The notes beneath the pieces were generated by a model that did no database searches, was not told the origin of the DNA, and saw only the letters and a program-made list of their open reading frames with translations. A program made the position numbers and the translations under genes. This document shows, one piece after another, positions 38,435 to 50,470 of a DNA stretch of 64,000 bases (positions are counted from its first letter, which is position 1; every line of letters begins with the position of its first letter). Source of the stretch: Lutraria lutraria (lineage: Eukaryota > Mollusca > Bivalvia > Venerida > Mactridae); NCBI GenBank assembly GCA_964023205.1, contig OZ026834.1, forward strand, positions 34,262,756 through 34,326,755, written 5' to 3'.

Positions 38435-38828
38435 GATTAGATAGCCTCATTTTATCATTAAGTAACAAGATGCCACTTTCATAGCGGTCCGAAAAGCAAT
38501 GCAAACTAGGGAAGAAGAAGAACGACTAAACTCACAGGAAACATTAATACTTATAACCAACTCGATTATTAGCTAGCTACTACAGAAATCAAATAATTTA
38601 TTAAACCATATAGTACCGTGTTTCTTCTTGGTGGTGTTAAATGCACGTCCTGTGGTTAAGATTTCTACACAGTTACTTTCCCATTTATTTACAGACACTT
38701 GATTAGCTTGACTTGATATTCAGAAGAATAAGTACAGACAATGACACACTCTAAATATGTTATACTCTTAATATGCCTTGCTCCAAATTCTTATTTACTG
38801 GTACAGTAGAACAAACAAAGACTTGGCA
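38435..38828 (+). repeat. 394-bp near-identical direct repeat, right copy
   Basis: Second copy of 33968-34361 in the same orientation, 4.47 kb downstream. The flanks differ on both sides ('tttctcctgt' before and 'attttaagttt' after), so the repeat boundaries are sharp. It is non-coding. Confidence 0.95.
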
Positions 38829-41629
38829 ATTTTAAGTTTTTTTTAAATTTATGAGTCAAATCCGCTGTAAGCCTCTAGCATTGGGTCAAACAAGAGATAC
38901 ATGTGGGTTACAGGCAACAAGAGATGCCTCCCGCCTTTTAACATTTCGTTAAACGTTAAAGTTTTTTTGTCAGTTTCCTACGCGGAGCAACGCTTGGAAG
39001 TACAACAGTCGATAAAGCATTTCGGATTTAATATCAGAATTACAGAAATAGGAGAAAATAATAAAACATACAACACCGCCATAACCTTGAACCAGGACAT
39101 TCTCAGATAGCAATTTATATTTTTTGTATAAGTATAATCATTTCTTCGGTAAGCCAAACTGAATCACGCACTATTTGTTCGAAGTCGAAAAAAAATTTAT
39201 GATAATAAAGATAAGGGTCATGCAAAACGTACCTAGAAGACACGAATTATACAATCTCTTGCACATGCTACCTGTCTTCAGGGGAAATTGATTACTCTGA
39301 TATGACCACACAATTTGAAATGACATTTCAAGCGTAGGCTATTTCAGAAATTAAAATGTATTCCCATATGCAAGCTGTTGAGATTAAGACGTTATCAGAA
39401 ATTCACTATATTTATAATTATTGATGAAGCAGTTGAATACCACATGAGGAAAGTTTTGAAACAATTCTACATCTTTGATGATGCGAACGAATAAATGAGG
39501 ATTCAGATACATGTAGCAATATCGTATTGTGAGCTTGCATACAGAGAAACATCGGATTGAGTAAAAAAGATATTTTCACTCGCCCATTCCTTACTTTATA
39601 TCATTTCTATTGATATTCATGTAATAAAATATGGTTGTAATGAAGTAAATAATACGTATAATGCCAAGAGGAATTTGTTACATCCGTGTTCTGTCGTAAT
39701 TAAATAAAATAAACACACTAAAAAATAACAATGCCGTTTTTGAATATTGTGGTTGACACTACATGTCGCCTTGCTTGACAATTATTCCTGGTTCTTCATT
39801 TGCTACCACACAAATAACGCACCCATTAATTTTGTGAAAAGGTCTTAATTCAATTTCATTCCAAGAGGTCTAAATACAGATAACTCTGATGGATAGTACT
39901 TTACAAATACATGCGATATGTCTTGATTTGTTATCTAAGACTGTTGTAAAAGAGATCTGAAGTGAGCTTAATGGATATTTGTCTTGGAAATAAGAACATA
40001 TCAGAATTATAGATAATAGTCTCACGTTCGATAAATTCACATTTGAATCATTTTGATCATTTTTCCCCTCGATATAAACAACCTGTATTGTATCTTATTT
40101 GTGATGATTAGAAAATGAAAATTCACTCGTTTTCTGCATTACTTTAGTTATACACTGGCAGACAATTCACCTAACCAGTCATGTTCGCATTCAGTACATA
40201 CGTCATTGTATTTAACTTCGTAATATGACTGAACAGTGGTGTAGAACGAATGGCCAAAGACGCAATGCCTTCAACAAATCGTCTTAAGGAACATACTCCG
40301 TAAACGCACAAACCTGAATTACGTAGACCTAATGGTCTACCAATTACCAAGTTGGTAGGCAACGTAATAATTAAGACCCAAAGTTACTTCTAATGGTCTT
40401 TTTTCGAACGTGCTGTAAAAGTAACAATTAAGTGAGCGCTATTGTGACGATTATACTATATCCGAGTCCTTAAACACGATCTTAAATTGTACCCAGGGCT
40501 ACTGTATCGTTCTATTCATTGGCGAAGTCCTTGATAGAGACATGGTATGCCCGTGAATCATTGTGACATTTCATTAGTTTGAGAGCAATTTACCCTCTAG
40601 CTACACAAACAACTCTCATAATTATAGAAGATTATCTAGCCACATATTATAGAAACTCTAATTAAAATCTTTTTTACACATTTGTCCAACCTTTCCACTC
40701 GTTGTGTATAGAAAACAATATGTCATGTATTACACCAATAAAGCTCTGACGAGGCTGGGAACACAGTCAGATATTTAGAACGAAAGGCAAAACTCTGACA
40801 TTTCTAACAACGTTTTCATTTCATAATTCTCAAAATGTACTGCATCAACTTGAGTTCCGTATATTCGGCTCACATTTCGTAACTTGTATTTTAAGATATT
40901 ATTGATACATAAGTCGGATGATATAATTGGTCTAAATATGTATTCAACCATTAATCAGCACTATATTTTCAACCAGGATGCTAGTTAGCGAATGAATTTG
41001 ACATTTGAGCTCAGATACTTTCTTCAAGTTATATAACATTGAGGCGTGAAGTCTCATGCAACAGGAGCAGAGTGGTGGTTGTAATGCCGCATTAATGTAA
41101 CAGCTGTGATTGAGCTTAGCTCCCTGTTTCATGTAATGATACTTTTGGTGCCCTTGTCATGTTTTATCTTACGGTTTTATATGTTTGTTTGGCCCATGTA
41201 CTTAACTTAAAAATCCATTTCGATTACCAATGTTGTATGTTGTAGAATGAGATTCCTTACACACACAAAAAAAAACCACACAGGAGACATTTTTGCGCTT
41301 CATTTTCTGACGTAAATTGTTACATTCAAACTTTTATTGGCCTTTAAGGATTCCAGAATGTGGGAAGCATAGGATATTTCCTATTTCAACTGCAGAGCGA
41401 CCTTTACAAAGTTTTATTGTTACGATAGCCAGTAATAGTCAAGAAATGAAAATTATGTTTCGCCTTTTCATTTTAATTCATTTCATAATAGACAAATTAA
41501 TTATTCATATTATGATTCTAAAATTGCCTGGTTCTCACGTTTGTAAGTCGATTCCCCAGCGTAAAAAAATTCTACATCAACTTCAGTAACGCAATGAAAT
41601 GAAATGTAATTAAAAGCAAACGACACAGT
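38829..41629. other. no gene recognised
   Basis: Mostly non-coding. 40150-40200 ('cagacaattcacctaaccag') looks like a family D SINE scrap. A small palindrome 'acctaatggtctacc' / 'attacgta...aacgtaat' spans 40317-40370. 39432-39530 weakly matches 33815-33920. Confidence 0.35.
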
Positions 41630-41850
41630 CAATCGGAATTCTTCTTTCTTTGTCCAAAACGCACCGGATACAATGGGCTGGCCGCCATTTTGACCCAGGG
41701 AATGTAACAATGGAAACAACCTGTTTCTCTATCAACTTGATGCCCATTCTGTCAATCGCGAACGATAAACACGTTTGAAAGTCTATAATTCTGAAAATGA
41801 TTCTTGAAAACGAGTGCCTTTCGTTGGAAAAGCGGTTATTACCGGTTACC

Positions 41851-42191
41851 ACATAACCCACAGACATAAGTAACGGACCTGTGAGGGTAGAATTGTAATA
41901 AATTATACATAAAACACCATAACTTAAACCATAATTACTTTAAAAATGAAAAACATGTCCCAAAGTTCGACCCCGTTTAACTGGTATATATAATATAAGC
42001 AGGCTTATAACACTTTGTTTCGGTAAACGTCAGCATCTTCACAAAACGCAGTTATAAATCAGTACGGTTGAACAGGGTTGGATTTTAGTTGTTTTCATTT
42101 TAGGTATTTACGGGTTAAGTTATGGTGTTTTATGTATAATTTATTACAATTTTACCATCACAGGTCCGTTACTTCTGCCTTTGACATAACC
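41851..42191. mobile_element. hAT-like MITE, 325 bp, with 8-bp target duplication
   Basis: The element proper is 41859-42183. Ends: left 'cacagacataagtaacggac'; right, reverse-complemented, 'caaaggcagaagtaacggac'. The inverted match runs on to about 75 bases. 'acataacc' flanks it at 41851-41858 and 42184-42191. Eight-base duplications and CA..G-type ends are typical of hAT transposons. The paralogous block a4 has a single 'acatacc' at the same place, i.e. an empty site. The interior carries no transposase, so it is non-autonomous. Confidence 0.85.
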
Positions 42192-42238
42192 GCCTTTTGT
42201 AACCCTACACTTTCATACGAGGCGTATTCTCAGTGTCG

Positions 42239-42284
42239 GGAATGTTCGGGAATGTTCGGGGAATGTTCGGGAATGTTCGTGAAT
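42239..42284. promoter_or_regulatory. array of nine heat-shock-element pentamers
   Basis: The sequence is an almost unbroken run of alternating nGAAn / nTTCn pentamers: four head-to-head 'gaatgttc' units and a final 'gaat', with one extra G at position 59 of the line (42259). Three such pentamers make a canonical HSF-binding site. The paralogous block at about 35150 has only one partial unit ('gggaatgtccgagat'), so the array grew by tandem expansion. An A+T-rich 'catataatg' lies at 42349. Whether any gene uses it is unknown. Confidence 0.5.
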
Positions 42285-42300
42285 GCCCGAGTAGTTCCGA

Positions 42301-43116
42301 TTGGTGTCACAGTGTCAAACAACCCAGTAATAATGACGGACAGACAGCCATATAATGAAATCAGTGTTAGAGAAATTAAACTAACGTTCATTGCAGTTTT
42401 ATTCAGATTATGTCTACTCACTGAAATAGAATTCCTTTGCTCAATAATACCTAAATTACTTTGTGCACAGATCACACAAGTAATCATGAACTGAATGGGT
42501 ATTTACGGCAATGAAGGCAGACGTTATGAGCTCATAGAAACATACCATGCAGATACTAATCACCGTGTACATGTTAATTTTAAACAAAAGTATTTTCTTC
42601 TTCGAGATATTTCATCTGAATTATGGTGTCTAAAGCCATTAGACACTTAGCTTACAATTCGAGAGAAAACACGGATCTTTCGTTACGTGGATATCTAAAT
42701 ATCTCTAAATTGTTTCGGTAACAGACGCGCATATGGCAAAACACGACTGAAAACATGTGAAATTTAGTAACCTTTCATAGAGGTTATCACGTAGAATAAC
42801 ACGATACGAAGATGGAGGTATCCAGATAAACTCGTTAACAACCTCAGCGGTAATCTCAGAGGGTAAAAAGCGAATTAAAATACACGGGAGACAAGCCAGA
42901 TCATTCAGCATTCAGACTCAAAAAGAGGTATAAAATTTATTTTTTAAATCCATGGTAACGTATTTCAGCCACCTTTCGACTCTTAGATAATAGTTTAATT
43001 AAAAGCACCATGATATTTTGGATATCCAGATTAAATGTGAAATATATTTGGCTCACCTTATACCAATGAAACATTTTACTTACGCATATTGTATTTTAAT
43101 TAAAAAAGACAAAATA
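42301..43116. other. no gene recognised
   Basis: Non-coding A+T-rich sequence between the HSE-like array and the next TIR element; only short frames. Confidence 0.45.
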
Positions 43117-43532
43117 TAGGTCATCCTTAAACATTTAGGTTTGTGTTTATGCGATTCAAAGCTATCAGGTAACTAGAATTTTTGTCGCCTGAGAATAATA
43201 ATGAGTCAACTACGTTATTTATCATTTTGAGAAAAGGGACTGTGTACAACAAACATTCAAGGTCAATTAAAAACATGCAGATAGCGCAAAATGTGATTGA
43301 AAAAATTTATAACGAGGTGTCAGAGTGCTAAAACAAGGTCACGAGGAGATACAGCTCTCTCTGCGACGAATCTAATTCAGACGACCGGTTTTCAACATTA
43401 TATGTGTGTACTTAAGATGGTAGGCTGAAAATTTTTTTTTTGTCAAAATCGACTAAATTTTTTTGGGTGGGGGGGGATTTTAGAATGAGTTGGTCTCGTA
43501 AATTCAGTCCAACATATTTTAAGGATGACCTA
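43117..43532. mobile_element. 412-bp TA-flanked TIR element (MITE-like)
   Basis: The element spans 43119-43530. Left end 'ggtcatccttaaacat'; right end '...attttaaggatgacc', whose reverse complement is 'ggtcatccttaaaat'. The perfect TIR is 13 bases, flanked by TA on both sides. The interior has T- and G-runs and no coding capacity. Tc1/mariner affinity is inferred from the TA only. Confidence 0.6.
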
Positions 43533-46500
43533 TGTAGTAACAGGAGTTACCAGGAAGAGGTTGTAAGAACGTTATCAACAAATTAAGACAAGGCATCTCG
43601 TATCAGCATCGATGCTAGATACCAAAATGCGTAAGGAACTCACTGAAATGAAAATGTTCAAGACGTCATTTTTTTAGATTAAATAAATTGGATCCAGTTT
43701 AAGGAAGATAGAAGGAACGATTCGTTATACGTCTTTCTTCTATAAACAATGGATTGAAAAATCGTGACTTCAACTAAGGCGTTTCAGAGCCAGCCGTGCA
43801 GATTAAATTAAAGAATTAAAATCCTTTCAGATGAAGATGTTTTTTCTCCTTCTAATTACTCTTTAATCAATTTAGGTTACAGATCTTAAATTGTTCTACC
43901 AAATATACCTGGCACTTATGAAGAAAAAATATAGACAGTCTCTTTCAACTATCACGTGGGTAAATTCTCTGGGAAAGGCATACAAATAGTGGATACAATA
44001 ATAAAAGCTATTTCAATGTTTATTGCAAGCCAACATGGTGATATTGCGGTCTCCAACAACGGGAATAATGCTCTCTAGAGAAAGGAATAATCTAGAAGAA
44101 GAGCAGGCATTCTATGCTACACGTTGTCTATATGTCTGCTTTGTAGCTTCAAATTCTCACTTAGAAAATTCGTTCCTATTATTTACGCTATTTAAGAAGA
44201 ATGATGTAGTTTGACGGATCAACGAATGTCATACATTTTCAAAGAAAACGCTTTGAAAGTGCGTGTAATGAAACTTCATTTCATTTGGTCAAATTAAAAG
44301 AAAAACAAATCTCTTTAACGCCTGCTAGGTATCTGTCATGAACTCATTTTACTAGAAGCAAGTAAAGCGTTATATTCGTCCAGATAGGAATGTGTTAACT
44401 GGAATCTTTAAGGACGGAAGTAAAACATACGAGTATATCCAAAACATAATTAAAAGTAGACCATTGACTTTTAGATATTACACCTCTAATGCCAATTTTA
44501 ATTATCTCAAAATATTTAAAAAGATTTTGGAAACCTTTGTTTTTAGAGGTGTCGATGATAAAAAATGATTTACCGTTATATTTCTAAAAAAAAACCCGAA
44601 GACAATCCATTGAGAAATCAACCCTTTAAATTTACATTGAAGTGTGGATGGATGTAGCTCATTGTTCAATTATCAATGATAAAGGAAGATCCACTTAAAA
44701 TAAAAATACAAAAACACAGTATCGATCGAATTTGATGAAGAAAAATATTTGAATATATGTCACCAAGCATTATCCATAGAAATTTTCCGATTTCCAACAA
44801 GGGCAAAAACTCATGAATTTCTTCCACAAAGCCTTTCCTTTTCCGTGGAAATATTGAAAACCGATCCAAAAGCATATGATCCTTTGAAACAAAGAGGTCT
44901 TATAACGGAAGTGGTCGCAAAGTGAGGTTATGCTGTATTTGTGTGTGTGTTTGTTTGTTTGTTGCTTGTTTCCGGATTTACAAATGTTCCTTGTGACTAT
45001 CCTGACATAAGCTCTGGTATACCTACATGCACGAGTATTGTTTTTTTCTATATGTAGGCTCAACCTATACCTTCTTAATCGATGATTGATAGACTTTAGT
45101 CAAATTAGCACGGAGAAACATATGTCAGGAACCAAAAACTTCCCGATTGCTCAACCAATTTATCCAATTTGGGCACACTATGTATAGAGCTCTAACATTA
45201 TCCGTCAACAAACTTGAACACACATTCTAGCTACATGTTTCAACCCTGTAACATGCGCATGAACGTAATATCGTTGTGTTCTAGTATATATACTTAGTTT
45301 GTATTTCTCACAAGGCTTTGTTAAATAAAAACGCCCACAGGCTTGTCCTCTTACCATTCAAATTCCTTTGTATACTCGTCTGGAAGAACTAAAATTGATT
45401 AATACTATTCGTGAGACGGCAAATACATTCCCGGATGTTTTTACGAACTGATACTAATTTGATAAAATTGTGAATAGTCAAAACATACGACAGAATGAAG
45501 GCATTAGCTATAAATTGTTATATATTCGGACAGTCCCAGACATATCTTCAATGTATTCACTAACGTATTCAATACAACTTAATTGAAATACGGCACAGCA
45601 TTGTGTTGAAATGATCGACCTAAATAGAAGTTGTTGTTACTTGTTTGGGATAAAAAATGTACCACATTGAAGTAATAACTCTTTTATTTTTCATAACAAA
45701 ATGACGAGACATTGGTTCTATGTATGCAGGCATGAATTTGACCATCTATAAATCAAAGATCAGTTTTCTAAAGTGATGCTATAAAATTGTCATAATTTGT
45801 TCCTATTTTGATATATGACATGTTTCGAGTTTTCTAACAAATTTTAGTTCTGAATGATTGACTATTAGCGATGTCGTTATTATGCGCCTGTTGCTTAGCA
45901 ACGGTTCTCGATACATCTGTCAATCTGTTCAAGAATCGTGTTTGGATTCTAATATTCTTAATCGAGAGACATGAACGAAAGAGTATAAAAGACACATATT
46001 TCGGATCAACTATCAATGACTTAATTGTTGTTTTTTTTGGTATACGAAAGGTAATTTTTACAGTCAGGTGCGCTCATTTCTGGACTGACGCCAAAGAGGA
46101 TCAGATCAAAATCCTATTCAATTCATCCCGTAATCAGTTAGTATTAATGACACCATTCCGTCGACAGAGCCATACTTATATATTTTACAATTTCTAAGTA
46201 TGGGTATCTCTCGGTTTGTGACTCTAGTTTGACAGCCCCAACCTCACATGCCCCGGGGAACAAAACCCCATAATCAAAAACAAACGTACAAGTTGGACGT
46301 CACATGTACTATGATAACGCGTCTTATACAAATAATTAGCAAAGACCTAAATTAAATGCAATCTTGCCTTGCATAAAAATATTTCTATCATGTAATTACA
46401 ATATCACAAATGTTCTTGATTTAAGTTTTATGTCAGACCCCCCGCCCCCAATAAAAAGTGGACGACAAGAGCTTGAGACAATATATTCAAACTAGAAAGA

Positions 46501-46865
46501 TATATTTCAACAGTTTGGAGAGATTTCAAATGATGTGTTGTTTGTTGAATATACTTTTAGAAAGAATTACAAATCATTAATTCCGGTTTAGACTACTTCA
46601 GCATGAAAGATGCACATTAATTTATGTTCACAGCAAAACATTTTAACTGCTGTAATAATGAGACATATAATGTAAAATCTGCTTGGTTTACGAGTACAGA
46701 AAGTATTTACTTCGGTAAATTTGATCAGAATAATTATGTTGAGATAACATTGTCAATTATTTACTGTCAGTGTATGGAACAAATTTGATCTAAGATGTGA
46801 AAGAAGACAGAAAATTTTATAAATTTAATTTTGAATGTAACGGCTGTTCCTTTAAGAAAAATAGG
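43533..46865. other. no gene recognised
   Basis: Frames up to 108 codons (45871-46197, plus) occur but are within what chance gives in A+T-rich DNA and have no recognisable motif. A 'gtgtgtgtgtttgtttgttt' simple repeat is at about 44940. A short inverted pair 'acacctcta'/'tagaggtgt' spans 44481-44552. Confidence 0.4.
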
Positions 46866-46960
46866 AGTCGCGACCATGGTCCAGTGGTTGGTGCGCTGGA
46901 CTTGTAGTTCGATTCCCGCTTGCTTCAGGTTATACCCTTCCTTGAAAAAAATACAAACTT
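46866..46960 (+). mobile_element. tRNA-like SINE head with intact Pol III boxes
   Basis: Box A 'tggtccagtgg' (46877-46887) fits the consensus and box B 'gttcgattccc' (46907-46917) is near perfect. The spacing is only about 19 bases, too short for a tRNA, so the anticodon arm is largely deleted. Sequence to about 47020 may be the SINE body. Not a functional tRNA gene. Confidence 0.65.
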
Positions 46961-49800
46961 GTCGGATTTGCTTTACACGTAAAGGAGTTGCTGTCTCCTT
47001 GTAGAATGGTAGGTTAGTACTGATTCAATGTGTACACTACGGTAGCGCTATGCACTGACCTGTGTTATTCTGCTCGGGGCATTATGGGTATTTGCAGGAA
47101 CTACTTACAAAATGGAAATTATAAACAATAACATAGCGTGACGTCACCGTATGGTACACATTGGAACCAAGCGTACTTCAACATTGCGTTTCACTGAATA
47201 ATGAGTGTTATTGATGAAATCATAAGAATAGAAAGGGTACTACGTATTCATTTTACATAACTAAACAAATTTGTTAATAACATACAACCGATATGGTTGT
47301 TTTGACATTTTTAATCCTTCCGCGGAACTATACTTTTAGCGTATGTATAACTATCTAAATGTGGATAGTAATCAGTTTTATGTATAGAGGTTAGACAAAC
47401 GTAGTGACGTCGCGCTATGTATAGAACGGTACTGATGAGTATTAGGCTGTGGCTAGTGTCCGAGTACTCCGGTAATCACGAATCAAATTGAAAAATCGAG
47501 TACGAATAATGGTCATTAAAGCCCCATTAGCTTTTTGCTGCAGAAAAATATATGCAAAAACATTTCATTGCTGATATCATCCAAAGATAATTATTACCGA
47601 CGAAACAAGCCCTTTTTCGTCTGAAAACACTCATTTCACTGTGATTTTTGCTCTTGTAATCTTGAAATATGTAGGGTGCGTGACGTCACTTTACTACGTA
47701 TGCATAGCATGAATGCGGGAAAACATAGGTGTTCTATAAATAGTATTTATTTCAATGATATTGAAAAAAATACGATAGTGGTTTCGGAAACATTTTTTCT
47801 TGCTATAAAGCATGCACGGGAGGAAAACACACCTGATTCCTCTGTTATAGAACAAACAGAAACTATTAGGACCAATACATTTATAAGCTTATGGGACTTT
47901 AATGAGATTCGTGGTTCGCGATCTGTTTTTTTTCAGAAAGTGTATTCTTTATTCTTAAAATTCCCTTTTCTGGGAATATTATTGCCTCATCATGACCAAG
48001 AGGTCCAATCGGATCTTTAAATAATGAGTCACAGGCTTAAACCAGAAAATAATTGTGGTAAGTCCATTAATTTGAAGGGGGTAAGTATAAATTTAAGCGA
48101 TAGAACAACTGATATTAATTTACTTCATTATTCCTAAAAGAAAATAAATTGACCTGTCTTCAGGACTGCCATGTTGAAGTTTTAGATGGGTAACTTGATA
48201 ACAAAAGATATGTGATTCGATTTGTGGATCGTAAGTGTTGAATCGTGGATTGGTTCGGATCGCCACTTACCCAACGATCCACAGCCCTGGTTAGTATGCC
48301 GTCCGGGAAAACGGGTTTGGTGATTCGACCGCCGTATGTAACTGAAAAATCGTTGAAAACCAGTGTTAAAATCAAATATTAAATAAATGAATTAAGGAGA
48401 AATATAGATTTGACCTTTAGGTTTTTAACCGCACTTCAAGCTTGAAATCATATCGGTCAGTACATAAATGTCTTTTCATCCGAGAGCAGGTGGCAATTAA
48501 ATTTGACAACAATTGGAGCTGTGTAAAATTTAGAGATTATAAAAGGGAGTGGCAAACATTTTACGAAATAGAATCTTATCTGAGATATTCATAGTCATTT
48601 TTTAGCCTAAATAACAGTTTCTCGAAACTTGTTTATGAAAAGATTCTGATATCTCTGGTTTGTAAATTAAAAGTGTTTTGTCTAATTGACCGTAAGCTGT
48701 TTTAGTTAAAAAAACTGCTATCTTAGAATGATATGAAACGGCGATTGAATTAATTGTGGCTTGTGATAAATACCTGGAAGAAATACAAGTAAGAATTACA
48801 TAATCCAAAAAATACATCTGGTTAGCTCAGGTATGTTTATTAAAACACACCCATGCTGAAGTGTAATCGGCGCTAGGATAAAAGTTCGGTCGGTGTGCCT
48901 TTAACAATACCGTAAACCAAAGCCTACGCCCAAGTCAAGTGCCACCCACATAAACACGTGTAACATCGCGCTCTGAGTGGTGGGAAAGGAACCATTTTAA
49001 CTTTGAATTGCAATCAAAACATGACGATACGTCATGCACATCAACATTTAACTCGACATTAATGAAAAATTCAATGAAAATAACAACTTAATAGTACTAA
49101 ATATATGAACATTGTAAGATTGTATATTAATCCATATTTTATTGGTTTCAAAATGAAATGAAATGCCGAGGCATTATTTTCCGCGATTTTTCAAAGACGC
49201 GTATGAACAAAATCCAAACTTGGATAGAGGTGCGTCTTAGGAGAGATTACCGTAAACAGCATGAAATTGTAAACTTACATTGCTATTATTGAAAACCAAG
49301 CAGTAAGTACTCATATTCGTGAAATTCGGTCAATTTGAATTAAAACTGTCATCACGGGACTGCGATATCACAAGTACATTAATTAACGATGTTACAAACA
49401 AAAACCATTTCAATCTTACTGACTGAATGCAATATAATTTCACCTATCCAAATAAATAACACCCTAGCGTTCATAATAAATGTATTGTACGCGCTGATAG
49501 AATGAAATATTCACAAATTTCCACTGACTTCGATGTAATAATTTACATACGAACTACATAAAATGCATGATATGCAACTTTATCACGCTCTTTTTATCAT
49601 GACTGTTGCACATTTGGGCATAGTATAATAACGCTTTTTGTGTTTTGTTGTTTAGATAGCATACAAAATTACACACGGGTTTCAAAAATCGCAGAGATAT
49701 ATACGGTCACGAATATATGTGAGTGATAACTGTTTCTATTGTAATTTTGGTGCTTTACCTTTTCACATTTATTGATATATTCAAATTAAAAAAGAATATC
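46961..49800. other. no confident gene
   Basis: A 106-codon ATG frame (47700-48020, plus) is unrecognised and of a length chance can give. 48230-48290 holds a small palindrome with 'gtggatcgtaagtg' and 'cacttacccaacgatccac'. CRE-like octamers are listed separately. Confidence 0.35.
47139..47688. promoter_or_regulatory. CRE-like octamers (two perfect, one near)
   Basis: 'tgacgtca' occurs at 47139-47146 and 47681-47688, and 'tgacgtcg' at 47405-47412. The first two are the palindromic CREB/ATF site. Their contexts are related ('atagcgtgacgtcac', 'tagtgacgtcgcgctat'), and the first and third lie in partial inverted copies of one another, so they may belong to a diverged repeat rather than a promoter. 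Confidence 0.3.
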
Positions 49801-50015
49801 TGGGTTTAACGGCGTTTTTCTTTCTTAAACAACACTGCAGCCAATTCACATAACCAGTTTTCTTGGACTGTATTACTAGTAATATACTACATTTACTAAC
49901 TTACACTTCCGCATTGAACCGGCAACGTCTCCACATGATTAGAAAAATCAACATTGAATTTAAGAAATAAAATATATTTTTACGTGATGAGTGGGATTGA
50001 CCGACTGAATTGAAA
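49801..50015 (-). mobile_element. tRNA-derived SINE, family D, copy 2
   Basis: The plus strand shows 'tgggtttaacggcgtttttc' (reverse complement of a 'cgccgttaaaccca' tail), 'ccaattcacataaccagttt', 'cttggactgtattactagta' and 'cgtctccacatg', all in the same order as copy 1 at 30340. The tRNA-like head is degraded. Confidence 0.6.
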
Positions 50016-50280
50016 TGGTGCAAACTTCAGTTACTATGATGACATAGGAGTGATGTGCGCTTCAAGCATTTTCAACTGTTTTATAACGTATGGAGGCAGA
50101 CAATGTCAAGTCGTATTTTCACTTTTTCGTTACAAAAATGTGACAGCACGAAGGGGCGACAAGGTTTGTTGTCGTCCCTTCATGTTTTTGCATTTTCACC
50201 GCGATGTAATGCGATAAGACAACACATTTTATGTGTCATATTGTCGCCCTTCTTGTGTAGTCGTGGCTAAATGATGTCCG

Positions 50281-50470
50281 TGAAGTTGGCAGCCCAGCAG
50301 CCTAGCAGCCTAGCAGCGTGAAGTTGGCAGCCCAGCAGCCTAGCAGCCCAGCAGCGTGAAGTTGGCAGCCCAGCAGCCTAGCAGCCCAGCAGCGTGAAGT
50401 TAGCAGCCCAGCAGCCTAGCAGCCCAGCAGCGTGAAGTTAGCAGCCCCGCAGCCTAGCAGCCCAGCAGCT
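50281..50470 (+). repeat. 38-bp tandem array, left tip (5 units)
   Basis: 'gaagttggcagcccagcagc' recurs at 50282, 50320, 50358, 50396 and 50434, exactly 38 bases apart. The second half of each unit is built from 'agcagccc' and 'agcagcct'. Units 4-5 have 'gttagc' for 'gttggc'. The array is G+C-rich against an A+T-rich background. Confidence 0.97.

Larger units (their letters stand above)
41630..42300 (+). repeat. duplicated block b4, interrupted by a MITE
   Basis: Matches block a4 (34880-35195) on both sides of a 325-bp insertion at 41859-42183. Left part: 'gataaacacgtttgaaagtc'. Right part: 'ttttgtaaccctacactttc' and 'gaggcgtattctcagtgtcg'. After the match the 'gaatgttcgg' motif is expanded to a small array. 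A 138-codon plus-strand frame (42078-42494) crosses the MITE edge and is not taken as a gene. Confidence 0.75.

Noticed and set aside
33968..38828. LTR retrotransposon with 394-bp LTRs
   Set aside because: No TG...CA ends, primer-binding site, polypurine tract, pol frame or target duplication, and the interior shows older duplicated blocks.
42078..42494. 138-codon plus-strand gene
   Set aside because: The frame begins inside the hAT-like MITE and runs through the HSE-like tandem array; it has no recognisable domain.
45871..46197. 108-codon plus-strand gene
   Set aside because: A length that chance can give at this base composition; no motif, signal peptide or repeat evidence.
46866..46930. 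Functional tRNA gene
   Set aside because: Boxes A and B are good, but the distance between them is too short and no cloverleaf forms.
47700..48020. 106-codon plus-strand gene
   Set aside because: Unrecognised, of chance length, and starts beside CRE-bearing repeat-like DNA.
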